Origin: CAIOZW01 sp049317725
GTDB lineage: Bacteria > Acidobacteriota > Blastocatellia > RBC074
Direction: 5' to 3'
DNA length: 35,535 nt
Assembly (NCBI GenBank): GCA_049317725.1
Contig: JBMOHS010000018.1
Span: 1-35,535 of the forward strand
The number at the start of each line of letters is the position of its first letter. The stretch's first letter is position 1. A program made the translations under genes and the position numbers. This document shows positions 9,995-18,985 of this stretch, piece by piece. The notes beneath the pieces are model-generated. The model saw only the letters and a list, made by a program, of their open reading frames with translations, made no database searches and was not told where the DNA came from.

Positions 9995-10939
9995 TTGAAA
10001 CTGCACTCCATTCTCTTGATGACTTGTACCGTTCTTTGGTCCTCACCCGTCTTGGCGCAACCGGCCTCGGCAGACAGTGTCAAGCAACGGTTGCTCCGGC
10101 AAATCCAGGCGATCGAGCGGGAACATGACGGAGTGCTGGGAGTCGCGATCCGGGATCTCCAAACGGGGGAGGAGATGCTGGTCAATGGCGAATTGACCTT
10201 TCCGACGGGGAGTTCGATCAAGATCCCGATCCTCGTCGAGTTACACAAGCAAGCGGCAGCGGGCTCGCTCCGCTTGACCGATCGACTTCCGATCGCCAAG
10301 AAGGACCAAGTGGGGGGCAGTGGAGTCCTGCTCCACTTCGCACCCGAAAGCTCGCAGGTGAGCCTCGAGGACCTCTCGGTCCTGATGATCGCCCTCAGCG
10401 ACAATACCGCGACCAATCTCCTCATCGAACGGCTGGGAATGGAGCGAATCAATCAAACCCTGGCCGATCTTGGACTGAAGGCCATCCGGCTGCAGCGGAA
10501 GATGATCGATCTCGGCGCCATGGCACGGGGAGCAGAGAATCTGGCAACGCCGCGCGAGGCGGCGCGGCTGATGGAGATGCTCGCCCACGGCAAAGTCGTC
10601 AGTCCAGAAGTGAGCGCGGCAGTCCTGCGAACCCTCCGGATCCCCAAGGCGAGCCCGATTCCCAAGCTCCTTCCCGCCTCCGTCGCGATCGCCAACAAAC
10701 CAGGGGGAGTCGAGGGGGCTGCCTGCGATTGGGCGATCGTCGAAGTGCCGAACCGTCCCTTCACCATTGCGGTAATGACCACCTTCAATGGGGAGCGGGC
10801 AGATGCAGACGAGGCCATCGCCCGCATCTCCCGCCTCGCCTACGACTACTTCTCCCGGCTTGCCCGCTCGACCCCCTACGGGGCCCGAGTCCCTCTGCCA
10901 ATCCTGCTCGATCCCAAAGGGTCTGGTGCCCGCCCTTGA
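9995..10939 (+). CDS. Secreted class A beta-lactamase-fold serine hydrolase
   Basis: This exported protein of 314 residues has a signal peptide that probably ends after the motif SSPVLAQ (16-22). Class A landmarks are visible: the nucleophile motif SSIK (73-76), SDN (135-137) and K-P-G at 235-237 in place of KTG. The omega-loop glutamate (E166 in standard numbering) is not obvious. The segment before ENLATP (181-186) reads KMIDLGAMARGA and offers no acid at the expected spacing. It may therefore acylate without fast deacylation, behaving like a penicillin-binding or peptidase-like hydrolase, so I would not call resistance. The start is TTG 9995, four bases after GGGAGGT. It could be cotranscribed with the protease only by read-through. 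Confidence 0.87.
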   Translation: MKLHSILLMTCTVLWSSPVLAQPASADSVKQRLLRQIQAIEREHDGVLGVAIRDLQTGEEMLVNGELTFPTGSSIKIPILVELHKQAAAGSLRLTDRLPIAKKDQVGGSGVLLHFAPESSQVSLEDLSVLMIALSDNTATNLLIERLGMERINQTLADLGLKAIRLQRKMIDLGAMARGAENLATPREAARLMEMLAHGKVVSPEVSAAVLRTLRIPKASPIPKLLPASVAIANKPGGVEGAACDWAIVEVPNRPFTIAVMTTFNGERADADEAIARISRLAYDYFSRLARSTPYGARVPLPILLDPKGSGARP

Positions 10940-11162
10940 GATCACTTGGTTGAATGGTCTCCGAGCTGGATGGCTCGATCATCCCCAAATGCTTGGAACA
11001 GCCTCCGCCCTCCCCTCGTATCTCTCCCCTTGAAGACTGAGTTCCTGTGGTCTCGATGGTTGGGCAGCCAACAGGTGGTGGTCTGCCCGCCTGAGATTGA
11101 CCCGCCTTTCCCCCGCTCCAGATCGGAGTGGGGAGAGCGCTTTCATCCAAAGGATCGATACA

Positions 11163-12362
11163 ATGAAAGGTCTGACCAGGAGACGCGGAAGAGCTTGGGG
11201 GATAGCGGTGGGGCTGCTGATGGGGATTGCACTCCTGAGTTGGCAATACTGGGGAAAACAGGAAGCAGCGATCGATCCGGCCCGATTGGTCAAGGTCGAG
11301 GAGGGGACAATCGCCCGATCGGTAGTCGCGACGGGCCGAGTCGAGCCCATCACCAAGGTCGAGGTCAAATCGAAGGCGAACGGCATCATCAAATCACTCC
11401 AGGTCCGGGTTGGAGAGCGGGTCCGCCCGGGACAAGTCCTCGCCGAGCTTGACCAAGAGGATCTCGCGGCGCGACTCCGGGAAGCGGAAGCGGGGCTACA
11501 GGCTGCCGAGTCCAATCTGACAGCGGCCCGCGCACAGCTGGCCAAGCACCAAGTCGAGGCGGAGGGGCCTGACATTCCCTTCACGCGCCGGTACCTCGAG
11601 CGGTCCGAGAGGCTCCACCGGGATGGAGTCCTGCCGCAACAGACGCTCGAAGATGCCCGCAACAACCACGATCTCGCGGTCAACCGACAGAAGATTGCCC
11701 TTGCCCAACTCGGAGTCAGCGAGGCGCGTCTGGGACAGGCTGCGGCGGAGGTGGCCCAAGCGCGTGCTCTCGTCGACCGTGCCCGCGAGGAGCTGACCTT
11801 TGCCACCATCCGGTCCCCCATCGAGGGGATTGTCCTCTCCCGCGATGTTGAGCTCGGCAGCCCAGTCTCGTCGATCCTCAATCTGGGGGCAGCAGCGACG
11901 CTCGTCATGGTCATCGGTGATGTCCGGGAGGTCTACGTTCGAGGAAAAGTCGACGAGGCGGACATTGGCCAAGTCAAGATCGGCCTGCCCTCCCGAATTC
12001 GGGTCGAGACCTTCCGCGATCGGACCTTCCAGGGAAAGGTCACGGAGATCGTCCCCCTCGGAGTCAACCTCGATAATGTTGTAACGTTTGAGGTTTGGGT
12101 CTCGATCGAGAATCCTGGCGGATTGCTTCTCCCTAACATGACCGCCAACGCCGAGATCGTCCTCGAAGAGCGAAGCAGAACCCTCCTCCTCCCCGAAGCG
12201 GCGATCCGCTACACTCCGCAACGATCCCCCTATGTCGAACTGCCCCCGCAGAGGGCGAAGGGCCCGCGCCCCCCTGTCCCGATCGAGCTCGGGATCAGCA
12301 ATGGGACCCGGACCGAAGTGCTCCGCGGTCTCTCGCTCGGGCAAGAGGTCTTGCTGCCCTGA
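11163..12362 (+). CDS. MacA-like periplasmic adaptor (HlyD/RND-type MFP)
   Basis: This membrane fusion protein of 399 residues links an inner-membrane ABC exporter to an outer-membrane channel. A basic start and one membrane anchor (about 11-30) are followed by the first half of the lipoyl/barrel-sandwich domain, with the motif KSKANGIIKSLQVRVGERV. A coiled-coil hairpin runs from about 100 to 205. The second lipoyl half contains the motif LTFATIRSPIEGIVLSRDVE, and a beta-barrel domain lies between about 250 and 340. ATG 11163 follows AAAGGA by eight bases; the frame is open further upstream but without a site. It is the first gene of an operon with two MacB-like permeases, 25 bases before the first. 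Confidence 0.93.
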   Translation: MKGLTRRRGRAWGIAVGLLMGIALLSWQYWGKQEAAIDPARLVKVEEGTIARSVVATGRVEPITKVEVKSKANGIIKSLQVRVGERVRPGQVLAELDQEDLAARLREAEAGLQAAESNLTAARAQLAKHQVEAEGPDIPFTRRYLERSERLHRDGVLPQQTLEDARNNHDLAVNRQKIALAQLGVSEARLGQAAAEVAQARALVDRAREELTFATIRSPIEGIVLSRDVELGSPVSSILNLGAAATLVMVIGDVREVYVRGKVDEADIGQVKIGLPSRIRVETFRDRTFQGKVTEIVPLGVNLDNVVTFEVWVSIENPGGLLLPNMTANAEIVLEERSRTLLLPEAAIRYTPQRSPYVELPPQRAKGPRPPVPIELGISNGTRTEVLRGLSLGQEVLLP

Positions 12363-12387
12363 GAGCGGCAGAGAGGAGTCAGGACGC

Positions 12388-13692
12388 ATGTGGGAGATCC
12401 TTCACCAGAGCGTGGCCAACTTGATGGCACACAAGCTGCGAAGCCTGCTGACCATGTTTGGGCTGACTTGGGGCATCCTCTCGATCATCATCCTCTCGGC
12501 GGTCGGAGAAGGCTTTCAACAGGGGAACCTCAAGACGCTGCGGGAACTGGGGCAGAACATCCTCATCATCCGCAATGGCCGGACGACCCGCCAAGCGGGA
12601 GGAGCACGGGCCGGGCGCATTATCAGCCTCAACCTTGAAGACGTCGAACTCCTCCAAGCCCGATCCCGCTTGATCGAGCACCTCTCCCCGGAACTGATGC
12701 GAAGTGGAATCCGAGTCAAGAGCGACTGGAACGCCAGTACGTCGCAAATGAGCGGCATCTGGCCGATCTACCAGACCCTCCGCACGATCGAGGTCGACCG
12801 GGGACGTCCGCTCAACCAGCGGGATGGCGAGGAGCGGCACCGCGTCGCCCTGCTCGGCTTCGAGCTGAGCCGACAACTCTTCGCCGAACGGGACCCGGTC
12901 GGTCTCCCCCTGGCGCTCAATGGGATTGCCTATACTGTCGTCGGTCGAATCCGAAAGAAGGAGCAGGACTCAAACTACACTGGAGCGGACGACTATCGCC
13001 TCTTCCTTCCCTACGAGACGATGCGGCGCGACTTTCCGCTTCCCTCCCCCACGCAGAGCGCCGACTCCCTCTCCGCCATCATCGCCGCCCCCTTCCCTCA
13101 AGTGGCACGCGAACTGGAAGAGCACGTCCGACGCGAGGGGAAGATCAACCCTGACCTGCCGGGTCCACTGGAACGGGAGGTGTTGTCGATCCTCTCAACT
13201 CGCCACCACTTCGACCCTTCCGACCCAGAGGCGCTGTCGATGTGGAACACCGTCCAGGAGGCCGTCTTCTTCAACCAGATCATCGGCAGCATGCGGGACT
13301 TCTTTCTGGTCGTCAGCCTGATCACGCTTGGCTTGGGGGGAATCGGGGTGACCAATATCATGCTCATCTCGGTACGAGAACGAACCCGTGAGATTGGGCT
13401 CCGCAAAGCTCTCGGCGCAACCCCGCAGAGGATCCTCTGGCTCTTCCTCTGCGAAGGGATGGGGGTGACTCTTCTCGGGGGAGCGATCGGGTTAGTCCTT
13501 GGCCTCGGGATCTGCGCCGGGATCAATCAACTTCCGCTGCCACCACGGTTTGCCGGCATGATCGTCACCTGGCAATCGACGGCGCTGGCCATCGGCCTGC
13601 TCAGCCTGGTCGGCATCGCGGCGGCGCTCCATCCTGCGCGGCGGGCTGCCCGCCTCGCCCCCATCGAAGCGCTGCGGTTCGAGGCCAATTAG
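12388..13692 (+). CDS. MacB-like ABC transporter permease (FtsX fold), first copy
   Basis: This inner-membrane permease of 434 residues has no nucleotide-binding domain. It has the MacB_PCD plus FtsX layout. One N-terminal membrane helix (TMFGLTWGILSIIILSAVGE, about 22-41) is followed by a large periplasmic domain (about 45-330). Three C-terminal helices contain GGIGVTNIMLISVRERTREI and end with HPARRAARLAPIEALRFE, both family signatures. ATG 12388 has GAGAGGAG upstream. The preceding adaptor ends 25 bases earlier, and the second permease begins 11 bases after this stop. Such permeases work with a LolD/MacB-type ATPase, which is absent from this cluster. Confidence 0.92.
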   Translation: MWEILHQSVANLMAHKLRSLLTMFGLTWGILSIIILSAVGEGFQQGNLKTLRELGQNILIIRNGRTTRQAGGARAGRIISLNLEDVELLQARSRLIEHLSPELMRSGIRVKSDWNASTSQMSGIWPIYQTLRTIEVDRGRPLNQRDGEERHRVALLGFELSRQLFAERDPVGLPLALNGIAYTVVGRIRKKEQDSNYTGADDYRLFLPYETMRRDFPLPSPTQSADSLSAIIAAPFPQVARELEEHVRREGKINPDLPGPLEREVLSILSTRHHFDPSDPEALSMWNTVQEAVFFNQIIGSMRDFFLVVSLITLGLGGIGVTNIMLISVRERTREIGLRKALGATPQRILWLFLCEGMGVTLLGGAIGLVLGLGICAGINQLPLPPRFAGMIVTWQSTALAIGLLSLVGIAAALHPARRAARLAPIEALRFEAN

Positions 13693-13703
13693 GGAGAAAT
13701 GAT

Positions 13704-14957
13704 GTGATCCGGGACATCTTTCGTGAAGCTTGGAGTACCGTCCGGGCTCAGTGGATGCGCTCCCTCCTGACGCTGAGCGGCATCGCCTGGGGGATCGTGG
13801 CGGTCGTCCTGCTGATGGCCTATGGGAATGGCTTTCACACTGCGTTGGAGATCGGAATGCGCCGTGCCTTCAACACGGGAACCCTCCTCATCTACAACGG
13901 ACAGACCAGTCTGCAAGCTGGCGGAGAACGAGCAGGGCGAAGAATTCGCCTGCGGGAGAGTGACATCCCACCCCTCCGCGAGTTGGGAACCATCCGTGCC
14001 GTGAGCCCGGAGTATATCCGCACCCTCTTGCTTGGCTATGGCTCGTTGCAGACCAACGCGCTCGTCCGGGGAGTCGCCCCCGAGTATGAGTTCATGCGGA
14101 GCCAAACCATCGAGCGTGGCCGATTTTTGAACGATGAGGATGTGGCGACGCAACGGAGAGTCGTCTTCCTTGGTTCCGATATCGCCCACAAACTCTTTGG
14201 CAATCGACCGGCCGTTGGAGAACTGGTCCGCGTTCGCGGCATCTCCTTCGAGGTGATCGGCGTCATGACCCCCAAGATGGCGCTCTCCAACTACTACTCC
14301 CCGGACCGCCAATCGGTCTTCATCCCCTACTCGACCGTTCGCCACCTCTGGCAGCAGGAGTACGTCGACAACCTCGTGGTACAGACGCTCAGCCCAGCCG
14401 TCCACGATCAGGCGATCCGTCAGATCCGGGCGACATTGGCCGAACGCCATCACTTCCCTGCAGAGGACGAACGCGCCATTCAAGTCGAGGATTCGGTCGA
14501 AAGCATGCAGATGATCGGAGCGATCACGGGTGGACTGCAGTTCATCCTGACGATCATCGGGGCAATGACGCTGATGATCGGGGGGATCGGCGTCATGAAC
14601 ATCATGCTCGTCAGCGTCACCGAGCGGACGCGAGAGATCGGGGTCCGCAAGGCGCTTGGCGCGCGACGGGGCAGCATTCTTCTGCAGATCCTCTTCGAGG
14701 CGCTGATCATCACGCTTGGCGGTGGGGCAGTGGGACTGCTCCTCTCCCAAGGAATCGTCAGCGGCGTTGGGCGTCTCCCGCTGATGGCCCGACTGCTCGA
14801 CGATCCCACCGGCCTGACCGACATCCAGCTCGTTCTCTCAGGGGAGGTCGCGGGGACAGCCCTGGCGATTCTTCTCCTGATTGGCGTCTTGAGCGGCCTG
14901 TGGCCCGCCTGGCGCGCCGCCCGAACCGACCCGATCGAATCTCTACGCTATGAGTGA
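13704..14957 (+). CDS. MacB-like ABC transporter permease (FtsX fold), second copy
   Basis: This is a 417-residue paralogue of the preceding permease with the same layout. It has an N-terminal helix (LTLSGIAWGIVAVVLLMAYG), a periplasmic MacB_PCD domain, and C-terminal helices with the motif GGIGVMNIMLVSVTERTREI and the ending WPAWRAARTDPIESLRYE. The start is GTG 13704, six bases after AGGGAGA; the overlapping ATGs at 13699 and 13702 run straight into a stop. The two permeases probably form a heterodimer. The export substrate is unknown; MacB-like systems export macrolides, lipoproteins, peptides or siderophores. Its last 15 bases overlap the end of the lysR gene on the opposite strand. Confidence 0.92.
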   Translation: MIRDIFREAWSTVRAQWMRSLLTLSGIAWGIVAVVLLMAYGNGFHTALEIGMRRAFNTGTLLIYNGQTSLQAGGERAGRRIRLRESDIPPLRELGTIRAVSPEYIRTLLLGYGSLQTNALVRGVAPEYEFMRSQTIERGRFLNDEDVATQRRVVFLGSDIAHKLFGNRPAVGELVRVRGISFEVIGVMTPKMALSNYYSPDRQSVFIPYSTVRHLWQQEYVDNLVVQTLSPAVHDQAIRQIRATLAERHHFPAEDERAIQVEDSVESMQMIGAITGGLQFILTIIGAMTLMIGGIGVMNIMLVSVTERTREIGVRKALGARRGSILLQILFEALIITLGGGAVGLLLSQGIVSGVGRLPLMARLLDDPTGLTDIQLVLSGEVAGTALAILLLIGVLSGLWPAWRAARTDPIESLRYE

Positions 14958-15851
14958 CGCCGCGCCCTCCTCCGTCAAAAGATGGAGAAAGGCCTTTGTC
15001 GCTGGAGTGAAGCGCTTGCCCCGCCGGTGAATGATCCCGATCGGGCGCGTGAAGGTTCCTTCCGCGAAGCGCAAGGCTACCAGCAAGCCAGCCCTCAACT
15101 CATTGGTCACCGCCTGCCGGGGGAGAATCGAGATCCCGTTGCCGACCTCGACAGAGCGCTTGATCGTTTCGATGTTGTCGAACTCCATGACGGTCTGCAC
15201 CGAGACCCGGAATCGACGGAGAATCCGGTCGATCGTCTGTCGGGTCGGAATGTCCCGTTCAAAAGCGACGAACTCCTCTCCCTGGAGAGACCGCAGACTG
15301 ACGACCTCTTCTCCAGCCCCGACCAATCGATGGGAGGGGCTGCAGACGAGGACCAGTTCCTCCTCCCCAAAGGGGATGACCTCCAGATCGGGCTTGCGCA
15401 ACGGGAGAGCAATGATTCCAAAATCGATCATCTGATTGCGGCAAGCCTCATAGACCTTGTCGGTCCGCCCATATTCGACATGAATTTTGACTTGTGGGTG
15501 ATGTTTGATGAAGTGCTTGACGTAGGGAGGCAACTGGTAGAGGCCAATGCTGTAGACTGTCGCCACGCGGATCGTGCCGGCGATCTCGTCGCCCGAGGCG
15601 CGCAAGCGCGCTTCGAGATCGGCAAAACGTCCGACCATCTCTTTGAAGACCTCATAGACCAGCTGGCCCGCTTCCGTGGGAACCACCTGCTTATGGTTCC
15701 CGCGGTCGATCAACTGGCGATTGAATCGTTGCTCCAACCCCTTGACCTGCTGGCTGACGGCAGATTGGGAGACGAAGTTGAGTCCTGCCGCCTTCGAGAA
15801 GCTCCCCGTCTCGACCAGATCGCAGAATGTCTTGAACGTCTCGATATGCAC
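14943..15851 (-). CDS. LysR family transcriptional regulator
   Basis: This DNA-binding regulator has 302 residues. The N-terminal winged helix-turn-helix spans about residues 4-63 with the typical motifs ETGSFSKAAGLNFVSQSAVS and QQVKGLEQRF. It is followed by a linker helix and a two-lobed periplasmic-binding-protein-like effector domain (about 90-295) of the CysB/CysL kind. The start is GTG 15851 behind a G-rich ribosome-binding site that contains a run of seven G. It is divergent from sdhC with 414 bases between, and LysR proteins often regulate a divergent neighbour, so sdhCAB is a candidate target. The effector is not evident. It ends inside the 3' end of the convergent permease gene. Confidence 0.92.
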   Translation of the reverse strand: MHIETFKTFCDLVETGSFSKAAGLNFVSQSAVSQQVKGLEQRFNRQLIDRGNHKQVVPTEAGQLVYEVFKEMVGRFADLEARLRASGDEIAGTIRVATVYSIGLYQLPPYVKHFIKHHPQVKIHVEYGRTDKVYEACRNQMIDFGIIALPLRKPDLEVIPFGEEELVLVCSPSHRLVGAGEEVVSLRSLQGEEFVAFERDIPTRQTIDRILRRFRVSVQTVMEFDNIETIKRSVEVGNGISILPRQAVTNELRAGLLVALRFAEGTFTRPIGIIHRRGKRFTPATKAFLHLLTEEGAASLIA

Positions 15852-16265
15852 CCTCGCCCCCCCTCTTCTTGCATTTCACATAAGTTGAGCTAATGGGTAA
15901 GATTAATCTTTTCCATTTTACTTATTCAAGATCGGCTGATATTTTTTTTAGCCTGTAAGTGTTCAGGAAAAAAGATGGCTGGCGCCCACCCAACGAGTCA
16001 GCCGTTTAGTGGAACACAACCCACTCTCAGATGACGGATGGTTGCAACGGCCCTGCCCAGTCGAACGTGCCAGGAAACCCAGAAAGAATGGGTTCAGGGC
16101 CTCCCAGATTTGGATCGACGTGCTGATTGGACTGGGGCATGGATGGGCGAAGATCTCGTCACCGCGGGTGAGTTGCTTCCGAAAACTGTAGAGAGCTTGT
16201 CAGCGGGATCTGATCCCGAGGCGGGCGCAGCGGTCGAGTCAATCAAGCTGGAAGGAGAGAGAAGA
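15852..16265. promoter_or_regulatory. Divergent lysR / sdhC control region
   Basis: This gene-free 414-base stretch lies between the divergent lysR and sdhC genes. Its left part (15880-15955) is notably AT-rich compared with the surroundings and carries the perfect palindrome AAGATTAATCTT (15899-15910). That palindrome is a plausible binding site for LysR, with promoters nearby. The frame open upstream of sdhC (from 16038) has no ribosome-binding site and does not look like protein. Individual promoters could not be assigned with confidence. Confidence 0.5.
15899..15910. promoter_or_regulatory. 12-bp perfect palindrome, candidate LysR site
   Basis: AAGATTAATCTT is identical on both strands. 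It lies 48 bases upstream of the lysR start, in the AT-rich part of the divergent region. LysR-type regulators bind imperfect palindromes with an AT-rich core close to their own promoter. A role here is inference. Confidence 0.35.
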
Positions 16266-16982
16266 ATGGCGGCATCGACAATCAGCCTGGAAAAGAGGAG
16301 ATCTGCGGGACTGATGATGCGTCTCTGGCAATCATCCCTGGGAAAGAAGTACGTCATGGCGATTACAGGAGCCGGGCTCTACCTCTTTGTGATCGTGCAC
16401 TTGCTGGGAAATCTGCAGATCTTCCTCGGACCGGAGAAGCTCAACGGCTATGCGGCCCTTCTCAAATCGAATGCCGTGATTCTTTGGGGCGCACGTGTTG
16501 GACTGCTTTCCATGGTTGGCCTCCACATCTTGACGGCCTTCCAGTTGGCAGCGATCAATCGCCAAGCTCGTCCGGTCAAGTATGGGGTGGGCAAACCGGT
16601 GGCGACGACTTTTGCGCAACGGTCGATCCTGGTCAGCGGTCTGGTCATTCTCGCCTTCATCGTCTTTCACCTGGCCCATTACACCATGGGCTTGATCGAT
16701 CCGACATTTCTGACGCTGGTCGACAGCCAAGGACGTCATGACGTCTACGGTATGGTCGTGGCCGGCTTCTCGCAGCCGCTCGTTTCGATCTTCTACATCG
16801 TCGCGATGGGGCTCCTGCTGCTCCACTTGAGCCATGGAGTGAGCAGCCTCTTTCAGTCACTCGGGCTGCGCAGCAACAAGACCTTCGGAATATTCGACAA
16901 ATTGGCCAAAGGATCAGCCCTGTTCCTCTTCCTCGGGAACAGTTCGATTCCCCTTGCCGTCCTCCTGGGATGGATTCAGTAG
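16266..16982 (+). CDS. sdhC: Succinate dehydrogenase cytochrome b558 subunit
   Basis: This membrane anchor of complex II has 238 residues and five membrane helices (about 30-50, 72-98, 119-142, 164-187 and 215-236). It passes electrons from the iron-sulphur subunit to quinone through heme b. Histidines suited to heme ligation sit in membrane segments: H45, H87, H135, H138, H187 and H190. The single-subunit anchor matches the b558 family found with Bacillus, Bacteroidota and Acidobacteriota enzymes; no sdhD is present. ATG 16266 is preceded by GGAAGGAGAGAGAAG. It is first in the sdhCAB operon, 22 bases before sdhA. Confidence 0.93.
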   Translation: MAASTISLEKRRSAGLMMRLWQSSLGKKYVMAITGAGLYLFVIVHLLGNLQIFLGPEKLNGYAALLKSNAVILWGARVGLLSMVGLHILTAFQLAAINRQARPVKYGVGKPVATTFAQRSILVSGLVILAFIVFHLAHYTMGLIDPTFLTLVDSQGRHDVYGMVVAGFSQPLVSIFYIVAMGLLLLHLSHGVSSLFQSLGLRSNKTFGIFDKLAKGSALFLFLGNSSIPLAVLLGWIQ

Positions 16983-17004
16983 CAAGAAGGAGTGAGAAAG
17001 CAGC

Positions 17005-18927
17005 ATGAGCATGACACTCGATTCAAAGATTCCCTCGGGGCCCGTCGGGCAGAAGTGGTCCCGCTACCGGCAAGACATGAAGCTGGTCAACCCGGCCAAT
17101 AAACGGAAGTTCACGGTGATCGTCGTCGGCACCGGGTTGGCAGGGGCCTCGGCTGCGGCAACGCTGGGCGAGTTGGGCTACCATGTCAAGGCCTTCTGCT
17201 TCCAGGACAGTCCGCGGCGAGCCCACTCGATCGCGGCGCAGGGCGGGATCAACGCCGCCAAGAACTACCGCAACGACGGTGACAGCGTCTACCGGCTCTT
17301 CTACGACACGATCAAGGGAGGCGATTTCCGCGCCCGCGAAGCCAACGTCCACCGGCTCGCCGAGGTGAGTGTCCAGATCATCGACCAGTGTGTCGCCCAA
17401 GGAGTCCCTTTCGCGCGTGAGTACGGCGGGCTGCTCGACAATCGCAGCTTTGGTGGTGCCCAGGTTTCGCGAACCTTCTATGCGCGTGGCCAGACAGGGC
17501 AGCAATTGCTCATCGGAGCCTACCAAGCGCTCGAACGCCAGATTGCTGCCGGAACCGTCGAGATGCACCCCCGCACGGAGATGCTCGATCTGGTCCTCGT
17601 CAACGGCCACGCCAAGGGGATCGTCACGAGGGATTTGGTGACAGGAAAGATTGAGGCCCACGCCGGCACAGCTGTCGTCTTGGCAACTGGTGGATATGGA
17701 AACGTCTTCTACCTCTCGACCAATGCCAAGGGCTGCAACGTCACCGCCACGTGGCGCGCGCACAAGAAGGGTGCCCTCTTCGCCAATCCTTGCTACACGC
17801 AGATCCACCCGACCTGCATCCCAGTGACGGGTGACCACCAGTCGAAGCTGACGCTCATGTCGGAGTCGCTGCGCAACGACGGTCGGGTCTGGGTGCCCAA
17901 GCGTGGCGAGGACTGCACCAAGGACCCCAGTTCGATCGCCGAGAGCGACCGCGACTACTACCTTGAGCGGAAGTACCCGAGTTACGGGAATCTCGCCCCG
18001 CGCGATATCGCCTCGCGAGCTGCCAAGCAGGTCTGCGACGAGGGCCGTGGCGTCGGTCCAGGGGGACGGGGTGTCTACCTCGACTTCGCGGACTCGATCC
18101 GCCGACTTGGAGAGAACAAGATCCGGGAGCGCTACGGCAACCTCTTCGACATGTACCAGCAGATCACCGGAGAGAACGCCTATCAACGGCCGATGCGGAT
18201 GTACCCGGCCATCCACTACACGATGGGTGGCTTGTGGGTCGACTACGAGTTGATGAGTAACATCCCCGGACTCTTCGTCATCGGCGAGGCCAACTTCTCC
18301 GATCACGGTGCCAATCGGCTCGGAGCGAGCGCCTTGATGCAGGGCTTGGCTGACGGCTATTTCGTCCTTCCACAAACGATCGGCGGATACTTCGCGTCGA
18401 GCACCAATGGCCATTATTCGGCTGACCACCCAGAGTTCCGCAAATCGATCGAGGAGGTCACCGGGCGGATCGATCGTCTGCTCTCGATCCGTGGCAAGAA
18501 GACCGTCAGTGAGTTTCACCGTGAACTGGGCAAGCTGATGTGGGATGATGTCGGCATGGCCCGGACCCGAGAAACCCTCCAACGGACGCTCCGTCGGATT
18601 CCTGAGTTGCGACAAGAGTTCTGGGAGAACGTCAATGTGCTGGGCAGTGCGGGGGAGTTGAACCAAGCGCTGGAGCACGCCGGACGCGTCGCCGACTTCC
18701 TCGAGTTTGGAGAACTGCTCGCGTACGATGCCCTCCAGCGGGAAGAGTCTTGTGGTGGCCACTTCCGCGAGGAGTACCAGACAGAGGAGGGAGAGGCTCT
18801 CCGCAATGACGCTGAGTACAGCTACGTCTCTGCCTGGGAGTACAAAGGGGTCGATGCCTACCCGGTACTCCACCAGGAGCCCCTCAAGTACGAAGAGGTC
18901 AAGATGTCGCAGCGGAGTTACAAGTAG
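17005..18927 (+). CDS. sdhA: Succinate dehydrogenase flavoprotein subunit
   Basis: This is the catalytic subunit of complex II, oxidising succinate to fumarate. It has 640 residues, with the FAD-binding motif GTGLAG (42-47). RRAHSIAAQGG (71-81) contains H74, aligned with the histidine that holds FAD covalently. QIHPTCIP near 268 belongs to the substrate site. RMYPAIHYTMGGLWVDYE near 398 carries conserved active-site residues. The C-terminal helical domain ends near DAYPVLHQEPLKYEEV. Length and sequence fit the Bacillus/Bacteroides-type SdhA. ATG 17005 follows AGAAGGAG, and a second ATG at 17011 is also possible. The 654-residue open frame opposite is a shadow. Confidence 0.96.
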   Translation: MSMTLDSKIPSGPVGQKWSRYRQDMKLVNPANKRKFTVIVVGTGLAGASAAATLGELGYHVKAFCFQDSPRRAHSIAAQGGINAAKNYRNDGDSVYRLFYDTIKGGDFRAREANVHRLAEVSVQIIDQCVAQGVPFAREYGGLLDNRSFGGAQVSRTFYARGQTGQQLLIGAYQALERQIAAGTVEMHPRTEMLDLVLVNGHAKGIVTRDLVTGKIEAHAGTAVVLATGGYGNVFYLSTNAKGCNVTATWRAHKKGALFANPCYTQIHPTCIPVTGDHQSKLTLMSESLRNDGRVWVPKRGEDCTKDPSSIAESDRDYYLERKYPSYGNLAPRDIASRAAKQVCDEGRGVGPGGRGVYLDFADSIRRLGENKIRERYGNLFDMYQQITGENAYQRPMRMYPAIHYTMGGLWVDYELMSNIPGLFVIGEANFSDHGANRLGASALMQGLADGYFVLPQTIGGYFASSTNGHYSADHPEFRKSIEEVTGRIDRLLSIRGKKTVSEFHRELGKLMWDDVGMARTRETLQRTLRRIPELRQEFWENVNVLGSAGELNQALEHAGRVADFLEFGELLAYDALQREESCGGHFREEYQTEEGEALRNDAEYSYVSAWEYKGVDAYPVLHQEPLKYEEVKMSQRSYK

Positions 18928-18985
18928 AGAGACCCAATAGCGGGTCAGACCGGGATGATCATCCCGTGTGAGGAGGGAAGAAACC

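Noticed and set aside
13699..13709. ATG starts for the second MacB-like permease
   Set aside because: Both nearby ATGs lead into an immediate TGA; only the GTG at 13704 opens the permease frame.
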